Positions 22,913 through 30,302 of a stretch of 41,141 nucleotides of DNA are shown in pieces. The first letter of the stretch is position 1. Each line of letters opens with the position of its first letter. The position numbers and the translations under genes were made by a program. Location: positions 1 through 41,141 of the IMG/VR virus record IMGVR_UViG_3300034520_000280; one strand, written 5' to 3'. The notes below the pieces were generated by a model that saw nothing but the letters and a program-made list of their open reading frames with translations, made no database searches and was not told the origin of the DNA. The stretch is from a virus.

Positions 22913-22934
22913 CCGGCCATTTACCCCTGGCCGG
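22913..22934 (-). promoter_or_regulatory. Leader hairpin type B, copy 2
   Basis: CCGGCCA (22913-22919) pairs with TGGCCGG (22928-22934). It stands just upstream of the gene at 22897 and shares GGGGAAG, TTGGCGGGG and spacing with copy 1. Confidence 0.6.
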
Positions 22935-22960
22935 CGGGGAAGTTTATTGGCGGGGGATTT

Positions 22961-23401
22961 TCAGGCAGACCCCCACTGCCGGCAGAACTCCTCCCAGGTC
23001 CACCGCTGGAGAACTTTCTCCGGGATGGCCAGGGGCTCCTCGTCCAGGCCGATGCCTACGGCCCGGCCCACGAATTCTACCACTTCCGCCCGATCCAGCG
23101 GGCATACCGCCTGCTGGTCGGTAAAGTACTCTATCAACTCCTCCGGCGTGCGGAAGCAGGATACCCCTTCCCGCCGGTAGGCCGCAACGTGTTCCGGGTT
23201 TTCCGGATCATAACCAACCCGGCCAGTCCCGGAACATAATTCGCAGAAAACCCATTCGCCCGCCTCCGGGGAGTAGTGTTCCCCTTCCCCGGAGCAACGG
23301 GGGCACTCCACATCCGCCAGCCAGACCGGTTCGGAGTAGTGCGGCCCGGCGAGAAATTCGTCGTTCGGCATGGTTTCTACGCGGTATAAAATGTCTTTCA
23401 T
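22961..23401 (-). CDS. Acidic protein with DnaJ-type zinc knuckles
   Basis: ATG 23401 follows AGGAGGGG. The 146-residue protein has two CxxCxGxG-type knuckles (CPRCSGEG and CELCSGTG, about residues 33-60), as in DnaJ zinc-finger domains, then an acidic helical C-terminus. It shares the phrase EPVW..DV and a P..(I/V)PE(K/E)VL segment with the next gene, so the two may be related. Function unknown. Confidence 0.65.
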   Translation of the reverse strand: MKDILYRVETMPNDEFLAGPHYSEPVWLADVECPRCSGEGEHYSPEAGEWVFCELCSGTGRVGYDPENPEHVAAYRREGVSCFRTPEELIEYFTDQQAVCPLDRAEVVEFVGRAVGIGLDEEPLAIPEKVLQRWTWEEFCRQWGSA

Positions 23402-23411
23402 TGTTCCCCTC

Positions 23412-23990
23412 CTATCCTCGGAAGCCAGGCCAAGCGGTGGCAAATGTACTCTCAACTTCTTCGGGGGAAATTTCGTACCAGTGCCGGTCGCGCGGGAGCA
23501 TGTGGCGCGCCTCCATCTCCCGCTGGAGTGCGTCCAGCACTTCCTCGGGCACTTCCACCGGGTTACCGGCAGGCTTCACCCTCCTGGCCCCGTGCTCTGT
23601 GCTCCAGTCGTCATCGTCGGAACCAATGACATAGCACGGGAACAGGTAGAGCGCATCTCCGGTCGGACCATCCCAATCGTACAGGGTGCGGATAAGTGCC
23701 TCCGCTGGCGTATCCCCCACCACGGCGCATAACCCCTCACGTGCCGGGAGGTAGCCGGAAAAACTCTCCGGCGGGTCGTCCGGGTCGTAGCCCAACTCTT
23801 CCATGAGTTCCTGTGTTTCGTGGTCGTACAGATCCCAGGGCCGGACGTCTTCTACCCAGACGGGTTCGCAGTCTGGGTGTTTCTGCCGGCATAGTTCCTC
23901 CGTTGGGTAGGGGATGATGCTGTTCCCAACGAAAGATTTTCCCCGAATGAAATCGGCAGTTATGTCGGATGTGGCTCTACAGGCCCACAT
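23412..23990 (-). CDS. Strongly acidic hypothetical protein, 192 aa
   Basis: ATG 23990 follows AGGAGG; the longer frame from 24191 has no ribosome binding site. By eye it has about 40 Asp/Glu against about 16 Lys/Arg, including a run of four Asp. Such charge is seen in DNA-mimic anti-restriction proteins, but no such family was recognised. It shares EPVWVEDV with the gene downstream. It is expressed from the promoter at 24272-24300. Confidence 0.62.
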   Translation of the reverse strand: MWACRATSDITADFIRGKSFVGNSIIPYPTEELCRQKHPDCEPVWVEDVRPWDLYDHETQELMEELGYDPDDPPESFSGYLPAREGLCAVVGDTPAEALIRTLYDWDGPTGDALYLFPCYVIGSDDDDWSTEHGARRVKPAGNPVEVPEEVLDALQREMEARHMLPRDRHWYEISPEEVESTFATAWPGFRG

Positions 23991-24051
23991 ATTAATTCCT
24001 CCTCTTCTCAGTTTTTGATTCTGGCGGGGCTTTTTAGGCTGACCCCAAGCC

Positions 24052-24237
24052 TTACGTCTGGACCACCCGCAGTACGGGGAGGTGATCCGTGGATCCGTGC
24101 CTCCGCAGAAGTTTGAGGTAGGCGTTTTTGTAATTATACGCCTCCTCTTTGTTGGGAAAGTCAGCGATAGTTTCCCACTCTGGCAGGTCATAGACCTTTT
24201 GTGTTATCAAGTCATTTTTCTTTTGCACTTGGAACAT
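24052..24237 (-). CDS. Small hypothetical protein, first gene of the minus block (61 aa)
   Basis: ATG 24237 is the first start after the strong promoter at 24272-24300, with GGAAGGGGG about 12 bp upstream. The product is basic and helical (NKEEAYNYKNAYLKLLRRHG). Not recognised. Confidence 0.6.
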   Translation of the reverse strand: MFQVQKKNDLITQKVYDLPEWETIADFPNKEEAYNYKNAYLKLLRRHGSTDHLPVLRVVQT

Positions 24238-24271
24238 TTTAATTTCGTTCCCCCTTCCGTGTTCTAATACA

Positions 24272-24300
24272 ATTCTAATAGATTCCTAATAGCATGTCAA
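24272..24300 (-). promoter_or_regulatory. Strong sigma-70-type promoter of the minus-strand block
   Basis: On the minus strand: TTGACA (24295-24300), a 17-bp spacer, TAGAAT (24272-24277). The -35 is perfect, the -10 matches five of six. It faces the genes 24237 down to 20180, so they form one operon that is probably expressed early or constitutively. Confidence 0.85.
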
Positions 24301-24333
24301 GAGGGTTTCTGAAAAATTTTCCCGCAATAAAAT

Positions 24334-24357
24334 CCCCCGGGGGATCAACGCCGGGGG
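24334..24357 (-). terminator. Terminator of the recombinase transcript (minus strand)
   Basis: CCCCCGG (24334-24340) pairs with CCGGGGG (24351-24357). On the minus strand it is followed by ATTTTATT. It would stop transcripts from the serine recombinase before the next promoter. Confidence 0.6.
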
Positions 24358-24370
24358 AGAGCAAGAAAAA

Positions 24371-24416
24371 GGGTATTACACGGGAATTCGCAGGTGCGTT
24401 CTCCCGCATAATACCC
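24371..24416. repeat. 46-bp interrupted palindrome next to tRNA-Pro
   Basis: The arms match in three blocks: GGGTATTA with TAATACCC, GGGA with TCCC, and CGC with GCG around a 4-base centre, separated by 3-base unpaired steps on both sides. Length and symmetry fit a recombinase or regulator binding site. It lies between the minus-block promoter and the tRNA gene. Candidate attP-related site or operator. Confidence 0.6.
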
Positions 24417-24449
24417 GCTACATCATTAAAAAATCGTTTTGATTACCGT

Positions 24450-24526
24450 CGGGGCATAGCTCAGTTTGGTAGAGCGCACGGTTCGGGACCGTGAGGTCGC
24501 ACGTTCAAGTCGTGTTGCCCCGACCA
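24450..24526 (+). tRNA. tRNA-Pro (anticodon CGG)
   Basis: A complete 77-base cloverleaf: acceptor CGGGGCA/TGCCCCG, D arm GCTC/GAGC, anticodon stem CACGG/CCGTG with loop TTCGGGA (anticodon CGG at 24484-24486), T arm with TTCAAGT, discriminator A and encoded CCA. It lies 6 bp after the 3' end of the serine recombinase on the opposite strand. It could be a working tRNA carried by the element, part of an integration site, or both. It would read CCG proline codons, common in the GC-rich late genes. Confidence 0.95.
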
Positions 24527-24532
24527 TTTTAT

Positions 24533-26218
24533 TTAGAAAAACATTACTTTGTCAGTGGAGTATACCGGGTAAATTTCCCGGTTGAAAAACTTGCCGTCCA
24601 GGGTTAGGTGGTCCTCATGTACGAGGATCTTTTTTATTACCGCTCTCAGGGCCGCCCGGCGCTCTACCATGTCCAGTTCCTGCCATGCTTCAGCCAGGTT
24701 CTGTATGGTAGCCTGGTAGGTGTCAATGTCGGCCAGGACATCTACACCCGGGTTATCCAGGGTGGCCAGCTTCCCCCTTAGTTCCTCTAAATCTGCAAGG
24801 TACTGCTTGTTCAGCCGGGCAAACTGTTCTGCACTGATGATCTGTTTCCGGTACCGGTCATCCTCAAGCTGGTGCAATGCCTGCTCCAGCTTTTTTATTT
24901 CCTTCTCAAGCCGTTTACGGTCCAGCTTTAGCGCGGCCTCCCGGGCCAGGGCCAGGTACTGGGCCCTGATTTCCCGCCAGAAGTCCTCATCCTGGGCCAG
25001 GGTGAGCACCTCCGTAACAATCCGTTTTTCTACGCTTTCCCCGTCAAGCATCTTTGAATCACACACAGACGGGCCGCGTAGCTTGCGGATCTTGTTTATG
25101 TACCTTGGGGGATGATGCTGGTCCTGGGTCTTGACCTGGTAGGGTGCCCCGTTCCGGGCATCGAACACCAGCCCGGAAAGCAGGTGGGGACTGCTCTTTA
25201 CCCGGCTGTGCCGGGCCTTGTCCGCCATTATTGCCCTCTGCACCTGATTCCACAGGGACACCGGTACAATAGGGCAGGGGATGGCCCAGTAATCCCTTTG
25301 CCGGGCCTCCTGTATTTGCTTTTGGGCTTCCTCCGGGGTCAATCCATGCTTGCGGACCAGGTAATCACCCCAGTCCTCGTATTCCACCCCATCCAGGATC
25401 ACAGGCCCGTCTATCCGCTCACCACCGTAATATAATCCGCTACGCTGCAAGAGGCCTATATATTTAACGTTAGTAAGCACATAGGCCACGGACGTACCGT
25501 CCCACCACTCGCCGCCGGCAGGGGAGGGCACCGGACTGGAAAAGCCAAAAATCTCGGGGGAGTTGTGCAGCATCTTGACCAGCAGTTCCCGCCCGTATCC
25601 GGCGGCCCGTTTCTCAAAAAGGGTTAACACCACCTGGGCGGCCACGGGGTCATTCTCAAAGACCTTCTTTTCCGGGTTCCACCTGGCTCCGTAAAAATCC
25701 CGGCCACCATTAAATTTCCCCTTGGCTATATTGGTTTCCTGGCTGTCGGTAATCCACTCGCTTGTATCTTCAGAGTAAAATTGATTAATTACCCCGATCA
25801 TATTGCGGAACATCCGGCCGGCCGGGGTGGAAGTATCTATGTCCTCCCGGACGGATACCACGTCACAGCCGGCCTCTTCAAACTTGTCCACCAACTCCTG
25901 AAAATACTTCCGCCCAAACCGGGAAAACTTGTAGACCAGCAGTTTCTTGATCTTCCCCTGCCGGGCCAGCTCCAGAAGTTCCATCAGCCCTTTTCGCTTG
26001 CTGTAGTGGATCCTGAAAGCTGACTTATTCAGGTCATGCCTGATATATTCCGGCGGGAGGATCCACCCCTTGCGCTCTGCATACCGGGTAAACTCTTTTT
26101 CCTGCATTTCCGGGCTGACCTTCTCTTCATCCCGTTCCACCCGGGAGCTGCGGACGTAGCCGCCGCAGACTACCGCCGGTTCTGGCATGGGCACGGTTTT
26201 TCTGTTTATCTTGGCCAT
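24533..26218 (-). CDS. Large serine recombinase (integrase) with degenerate zinc ribbon
   Basis: ATG 26218 follows GGGAGGGG. The 561-residue protein has the resolvase domain with YVRSS (catalytic Ser about 25) and KFSRFGR, a Recombinase domain (about 190-300), a zinc-ribbon region (about 355-400) and a long coiled coil (about 430-510). In the zinc ribbon the usual first CxxC is replaced by FDARNG and only one Cys of the second pair is seen, so metal binding is probably lost. It would integrate and excise the circle. It ends the repressor-ImmA-toxin-antitoxin gene row, as in many integrative elements. Confidence 0.9.
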   Translation of the reverse strand: MAKINRKTVPMPEPAVVCGGYVRSSRVERDEEKVSPEMQEKEFTRYAERKGWILPPEYIRHDLNKSAFRIHYSKRKGLMELLELARQGKIKKLLVYKFSRFGRKYFQELVDKFEEAGCDVVSVREDIDTSTPAGRMFRNMIGVINQFYSEDTSEWITDSQETNIAKGKFNGGRDFYGARWNPEKKVFENDPVAAQVVLTLFEKRAAGYGRELLVKMLHNSPEIFGFSSPVPSPAGGEWWDGTSVAYVLTNVKYIGLLQRSGLYYGGERIDGPVILDGVEYEDWGDYLVRKHGLTPEEAQKQIQEARQRDYWAIPCPIVPVSLWNQVQRAIMADKARHSRVKSSPHLLSGLVFDARNGAPYQVKTQDQHHPPRYINKIRKLRGPSVCDSKMLDGESVEKRIVTEVLTLAQDEDFWREIRAQYLALAREAALKLDRKRLEKEIKKLEQALHQLEDDRYRKQIISAEQFARLNKQYLADLEELRGKLATLDNPGVDVLADIDTYQATIQNLAEAWQELDMVERRAALRAVIKKILVHEDHLTLDGKFFNREIYPVYSTDKVMFF

Positions 26219-26243
26219 TTCCACCCCTCCCGAAAAATAAATA

Positions 26244-26264
26244 GAGGCCCCGCTTAGGGGCCTC
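26244..26264 (-). terminator. Terminator between relE remnant and recombinase
   Basis: GAGGCCCC (26244-26251) pairs with GGGGCCTC (26257-26264); on the minus strand TATTTATTTTT follows. It ends the toxin-antitoxin transcript just before the recombinase gene. The stretch 26265-26360 has GGCGCTC repeats and two AAAAGGTTA copies but no gene. Confidence 0.75.
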
Positions 26265-26360
26265 CTGGGCCTCGAAAAGGTTATGTATGGCTCTCTGGCG
26301 CTCGCGGCGCTCTGGTGCTCTAAAAGGTTACTTCGACGTCTGATCAATTATTCCTGCTTA

Positions 26361-26461
26361 TCATTTCTTATAGATGTCTCCACGTGGACCAATATTAAAG
26401 ATTTCGATTACTCTTTCCGAAAGATTAACTGCATAAGTAATTCGCAGGTTTCCAAGGTAAT
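26361..26461 (-). pseudogene. 3' fragment of a RelE/ParE-type toxin gene, cut off by IS21-family insertion
   Basis: On the minus strand it reads YLGNLRITYAVNLSERVIEI, then FNIGPRGDIYKK and a stop: the typical C-terminal sheet of RelE/ParE toxins. Its missing N-terminal part is at 28980-29166. Removing 26462-28979 and one copy of the 6-bp target duplication joins the halves in frame to a 93-residue toxin. Confidence 0.88.
26456..26461. repeat. Target site duplication GGTAAT, left copy
   Basis: Identical to 28980-28985 on the other side of the insertion. Six bases fits the 4-8 bp range of IS21-family elements. Confidence 0.85.
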
Positions 26462-26556
26462 TGTGTTTGGCAAGTAAAAAATGATGAATTCGGCAATCAA
26501 AAAATGCAGAGTTTGCCATCACGCTCGGTAATTATTCTCCCTCGAATCGGGAGATT

Positions 26557-27330
26557 TCAGTTCGCTGTGGTCGTAATCCTATTATCTTTATCTTCCGACT
26601 GGTTAATAGCTATGGCTGAGAGCGCTTTCTGCAAACGATAGCTCTCCCCTTCAAAGGCCAGGATATGGGCATGGTGGACCAAACGGTCGATGAGCGCCGC
26701 TGTGAGGCGGTTATCCCCCAGCACGGTGTTCCACTGACCAAACTGTAAGTTGGAAGTAACAATGATACTTTGTCGTTCATACGCTTGAGCTACAACGTTG
26801 AATAAGAGTTCAGCTCCCTCACGGAGAAGTGGCACGAAGCCAAGCTCATCGATGATAATCAGATCGACCTTCTCTAGCTCTCCCATCAGCCGCTGCAAAC
26901 GACCCTGGCGGTGACTTTCCAACAGGGCGTTGACGAGGTCCAGGCACCGGTAGAAACGGACGCTCCTCCCCTCCATGCAGGCCCGAACCCCCAGGGCGAT
27001 GGCCAAATGCGTTTTGCCGGTGCCCACGGCCCCGAGCGCCAGCACGTTTTCACAGCGCTCGATGAATGTGAGTTCTGTCAGATGGGTGATGGTGGTGGAG
27101 GCCGGTAAGGTCACGGGCTTCCAGTCAAAGTCATTCAGCGTCTTATGGGCCGGGAAACCCGCCTTCTTGATAAGGTGGCGGACTCTGTTAGCCCAACGCG
27201 CTTCCAGTTCGGCTGCGAACAGGTCGGTCAGGTATTGTTCCCGGTCATGGCAGGTGATCTCCAGGTAAATAGACGGGATATATGCCAGTTTTAAAGCCTT
27301 ACACTGCTCCTTCAACGACAACTTGGTCAC
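26557..27330 (-). CDS. istB: IS21-family helper ATPase IstB
   Basis: GTG 27330 follows AAAGGAGGTG and overlaps the end of istA. The 257-residue AAA+ protein has Walker A GAVGTGKTHLA and Walker B LIIIDELGF. It assembles on target DNA and activates the IstA transposase. Full length and intact. Confidence 0.95.
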   Translation of the reverse strand: MTKLSLKEQCKALKLAYIPSIYLEITCHDREQYLTDLFAAELEARWANRVRHLIKKAGFPAHKTLNDFDWKPVTLPASTTITHLTELTFIERCENVLALGAVGTGKTHLAIALGVRACMEGRSVRFYRCLDLVNALLESHRQGRLQRLMGELEKVDLIIIDELGFVPLLREGAELLFNVVAQAYERQSIIVTSNLQFGQWNTVLGDNRLTAALIDRLVHHAHILAFEGESYRLQKALSAIAINQSEDKDNRITTTAN

Positions 27331-28837
27331 GGAGTTCACCTCCTTTCCCGCCCGCCTGCGGCACCAGCCGGTCATAGATGTTGATCTCGGGTGTATAGCG
27401 CCTGACGCTATCCGGCGTATAGGTCTCGTTTAAGGCCTCCAGGGGAGCGTCCGGGAATGTGATGCGGTACAGCTTATGACGGATTAAGGCGCTATCTGCC
27501 GCCGGGTATTTTGCGGCCTCCTCCAAGACCCTGGCGATATCCTCGATGGTGAACCCTTCTTCCAAGAGGGTATGGATGAACTTTAGCCGTTCCCGGTATG
27601 TTTCCGGATCACATGCTTCCAGGTACTGACGAACCGGCTCGGGGAGGAACCGGTACATGGTCGCATGCCGGGCACCCCTTGGTTTACGGATGAAAATCCT
27701 AAAGTACCCTTTCCAGTCGATGGGTTGGGTTTTCAATGTGTAGTGGCGAGGGAGATGGGCTAAACGCTCTTGAGTGCAGCTGAAGACCTCCACGCAGTCC
27801 CACCAGAGCTTGAGAAGCACCGTCTCTCCAACCTGTGCGCTTGGCACCGGATAAACTTCTCCGCAGCATTGCACCTGGCCATACTTGTTCACACGGGCAG
27901 TCTCGAACCGGACTGGTTCAAAGGGGGTAGCGGGCAGGGAAAGGAGCGCTTTTTTGTCCTCTTCCCACAGTTCGGCAATTGTAACGCCCTTCTCGTAGTG
28001 GGAGCGCTGCATATCCTCTAAGGCCCGCCGGTAAAGCTCAGCCGTTAATTCCTCGTAACTTGAAACCGTCGGGTATGGTATGAGCCAGTTGCGCCGTGTA
28101 TAGCCCACTTTATTCTCAACGTGGCCTTTTTCGTTGCCCTTGCCGCTGTTACAGAACTTAGCCTCAAACCGGTAGTGGAGCATGAACCGGCGGAAAGTTT
28201 CGGTTAGTTCCCGTTGTTCGCCTTTCCCCACACCCACAACTGCTGCCGAAAGGTTATCGAACCAAATTTCCGGCGGAACGCCGCCTATCCACTCGAAAAC
28301 CTGGATCATAGCGTAGAGCAAGCATTCCGTATTTTCGCTGGGCACCGGTACGCAAAAACCGGCATTGCTGTAGGGGAAGGAGAATGTTAGGTACTTGATT
28401 TCCCTTAGTACTCCGTCCCATACCACGTGGCTCGTCCCGAAATCCACCTGGGCTTGTCCGGGTGGGTGCTCCAACCGCAAGTATTTCTCTTGCGCTCCAG
28501 TACGGAGTTCTTTCTTGCGGCGGGAAACGTATGCTCGCACCGTTCTCCCCGACCCCTTGAAACCATATTGCTCACGTAGTTGCCGGTAAATGGTAGCCGC
28601 AGTGCGGCGCTCCTTGCGGGGCTTGAGCATATCCTCCATGAGCCAGGTGTCCACGATGTCCACAAAAGACCCCATGACCGGCTGCCGGCGCCGGGTCTGC
28701 TGCATGGGCTGATTCCAGTCGTCTTTCTTGGCGTACTTAGCCGCTGTTCGCCAGTTGATACCTACCCGCCGGCTAATTTCGGCAATACTGCACTCTTCTC
28801 GCTCGTAAAGATGTTTGATATACTGTTGTTGGGCCAT
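27299..28837 (-). CDS. istA: IS21-family transposase IstA
   Basis: ATG 28837 follows GAGGTG. The 512-residue DDE transposase has an N-terminal helix-turn-helix (ECSIAEISRRVGINWRTAAKY), catalytic Asp in QVDFGT, Asp in WFDNLSA, Glu in GHVENKVG, and a C-terminal Mu-type beta domain. No frameshift or stop is seen, so it should be active. Confidence 0.95.
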   Translation of the reverse strand: MAQQQYIKHLYEREECSIAEISRRVGINWRTAAKYAKKDDWNQPMQQTRRRQPVMGSFVDIVDTWLMEDMLKPRKERRTAATIYRQLREQYGFKGSGRTVRAYVSRRKKELRTGAQEKYLRLEHPPGQAQVDFGTSHVVWDGVLREIKYLTFSFPYSNAGFCVPVPSENTECLLYAMIQVFEWIGGVPPEIWFDNLSAAVVGVGKGEQRELTETFRRFMLHYRFEAKFCNSGKGNEKGHVENKVGYTRRNWLIPYPTVSSYEELTAELYRRALEDMQRSHYEKGVTIAELWEEDKKALLSLPATPFEPVRFETARVNKYGQVQCCGEVYPVPSAQVGETVLLKLWWDCVEVFSCTQERLAHLPRHYTLKTQPIDWKGYFRIFIRKPRGARHATMYRFLPEPVRQYLEACDPETYRERLKFIHTLLEEGFTIEDIARVLEEAAKYPAADSALIRHKLYRITFPDAPLEALNETYTPDSVRRYTPEINIYDRLVPQAGGKGGELRDQVVVEGAV

Positions 28838-28965
28838 TGCTATCACCTCTTGTATCCCCTCCTGCCTTTGCCCAAGTCAGAAGGGTTATTCTAGAGCGTG
28901 ATGGCAATGCCCTCTTTTACACGCGCCATGCTATGCATTTTTGGCTGCCGTTTTATGCAATTCTA

Positions 28966-29166
28966 TTATGCCAAAAACAGGTAATAACGGTATTCGCCTT
29001 CTCTTCCTTTTAATTCTTTGATTTTAGGTCCCCGTAAAGGCTGTTTTCTGATGAACTCTATGGCCTGTCCAATCCGCTGCTGCGTATTACGGTCAGCCCT
29101 CCTGATATAATTCTCGGCACGTCGGGAGAGCCTAACCCTAAATATTGAGCTCTCTTTTGAGTTCAT
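28966..29166 (-). pseudogene. 5' part of RelE/ParE-type toxin gene, truncated by the insertion
   Basis: The start is ATG 29166, overlapping the antitoxin gene end by 29 bp. It encodes the N-terminal helices and first strands (FRVRLSRRAENYIRRADRNT, then LKGREGEYRYY), after which the frame enters the IS and stops at 28966. The normal C-terminal strands with the catalytic or target-binding residues are missing, so the toxin is probably inactive. The rest is at 26361-26461. Confidence 0.88.
28980..28985. repeat. Target site duplication GGTAAT, right copy
   Basis: Matches 26456-26461 and marks the right border of the IS21-family element. Confidence 0.85.
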
Positions 29167-29338
29167 CCCAGTCCACCCATTCACCACGGGCTATTTCCGC
29201 TTTTCCTGCCTCAATTTCGGCAATTTCTTCCGGGGTTAGCTCTTCTTCAAGTTCATGAGCATAGTCGAGTAACAACTTTAGTTTTTCAACGGGTAAACGC
29301 ATAATGATAGCTTCCAGCTCTTTTCGTATGACACTCAT
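29138..29338 (-). CDS. RelB-like antitoxin
   Basis: ATG 29338 stands behind GGGGTGA. The 66-residue protein is helical and acidic, with a central helix pair and the C-terminal pattern WVDWDELKREL found in antitoxins paired with RelE/ParE toxins. The partner toxin gene overlaps its end but is split by the IS, so the antitoxin is now an orphan. Confidence 0.78.
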   Translation of the reverse strand: MSVIRKELEAIIMRLPVEKLKLLLDYAHELEEELTPEEIAEIEAGKAEIARGEWVDWDELKRELNI

Positions 29339-29374
29339 TGATTTCACCCCTAACGACATTATATCAACTTTTGC

Positions 29375-30205
29375 TTACCAGTCCAATACGGCTTCCACCG
29401 GACCGTAGGAAACTGCAGGTATATCCTTTCCGAACCACTCTGACCAGGACGTGGCCAGTCGGCTATACAAGTTTCCCTTTTCCTTGACCAGCGCCAGAAG
29501 AACATTACCACTCAGGTACTTTGTGTAGTATTCCATTGTACCGTCCTCAAGCTCACGTTCGAACCAGACAAATTCTTGACCCTCGTAGATCGTCTTGTAT
29601 TCCTGAATCAAAAACTTTTTCATTTTTTCAAGGTCATAAAAGAAATCGGGGGTACTATAAGCAAAATAGAGCTTCCGTGGATTGTAAAGGAAAAAGGCTC
29701 CGTGAAAGATTCGTAACTCAACCAGCCTGCGAACAACGGCTTCCAGGCTGGCCCTAAAGACTTCGCGCATTTTTTCTATAAAAACAAAGGGGTGATCATA
29801 ATGCGCAGCGAGTTGAAACACGTGAGATTCAGGCATCATTATCTCTGTTGCAAACTGGTCGGCTTGCACACGTTCCAGGGGGTCTTCTTCACCGTTTATA
29901 CGTTCCCCCCACAGACGAAGAAGGCCTATCTTGTGCCCCAGGGCCAAATGCCCCAGTTCATGAAACCCTCCAAACCGCTGGCTACCATCAGGTCGGTTGG
30001 AATTAAGAATTATACGGATTTTTAAAAATTCCGGCCGGCAGTAGCATAGGGCTGTAGCTTGCACGGGTAGGGGCATAACGTGAAACTCTATGGGGCGGTC
30101 CACATATCCTTTTTCCGTTAGGTATTCAGCCAACAGGCCAAGAGGAAGGGGGAAAGGTGGGTTGAGATCCTTTAAGATCATTACTGTTAAAGCGTGTGGA
30201 TCCAT
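29375..30205 (-). CDS. immA: ImmA/IrrE-type metalloprotease
   Basis: ATG 30205 follows AAAAGGAG. The 276-residue protein has the zinc motif HELGH (about 82-86) in FHELGHLALGH and the downstream EDPLERVQADQFATEIMMPES motif of ImmA/IrrE peptidases. It probably cleaves the neighbouring Xre repressor on DNA damage or another signal and so induces excision and lytic expression, as ImmA does with ImmR in ICEBs1. The C-terminal half (about 180-276) is an extra domain of unknown role. Confidence 0.92.
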   Translation of the reverse strand: MDPHALTVMILKDLNPPFPLPLGLLAEYLTEKGYVDRPIEFHVMPLPVQATALCYCRPEFLKIRIILNSNRPDGSQRFGGFHELGHLALGHKIGLLRLWGERINGEEDPLERVQADQFATEIMMPESHVFQLAAHYDHPFVFIEKMREVFRASLEAVVRRLVELRIFHGAFFLYNPRKLYFAYSTPDFFYDLEKMKKFLIQEYKTIYEGQEFVWFERELEDGTMEYYTKYLSGNVLLALVKEKGNLYSRLATSWSEWFGKDIPAVSYGPVEAVLDW

Positions 30206-30302
30206 AAAATTGCTCCTTTTGTGACTATGTGAACTTAAATTTTACTATCGTCACAACGGAGGGAAATTTTAGGCCCATTATCCTGTAAATGGGAGTATGG
30301 GC

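Larger units (their letters stand above)
26462..28979 (-). mobile_element. Complete IS21-family insertion sequence inside the toxin gene
   Basis: A 2518-bp element starting TGTGTTTGGCA and ending TGCCAAAAACA (5'-TG...CA-3'), flanked by GGTAAT duplications. Besides the tips, both ends carry shared inner repeats, including TTGCCATCACGCTC (26513-26526) and its complement (28894-28907), as typical of IS21 ends. It encodes IstA and IstB, both intact. Intact genes, intact ends and a perfect duplication suggest a recent insertion that may still be mobile. Confidence 0.93.

Noticed and set aside
22549-23239. Plus-strand open frames of 190-200 aa across the minus block
   Set aside because: They have low-complexity, Pro/Arg-rich translations without ribosome binding sites and run opposite several well-supported minus-strand genes.
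26513-28907. Inner inverted repeat TTGCCATCACGCTC as ends of the insertion sequence
   Set aside because: No flanking duplication is found there. The outer TG...CA ends at 26462 and 28979 are flanked by GGTAAT copies and restore the toxin frame, so the inner repeats are internal IS21 end repeats.
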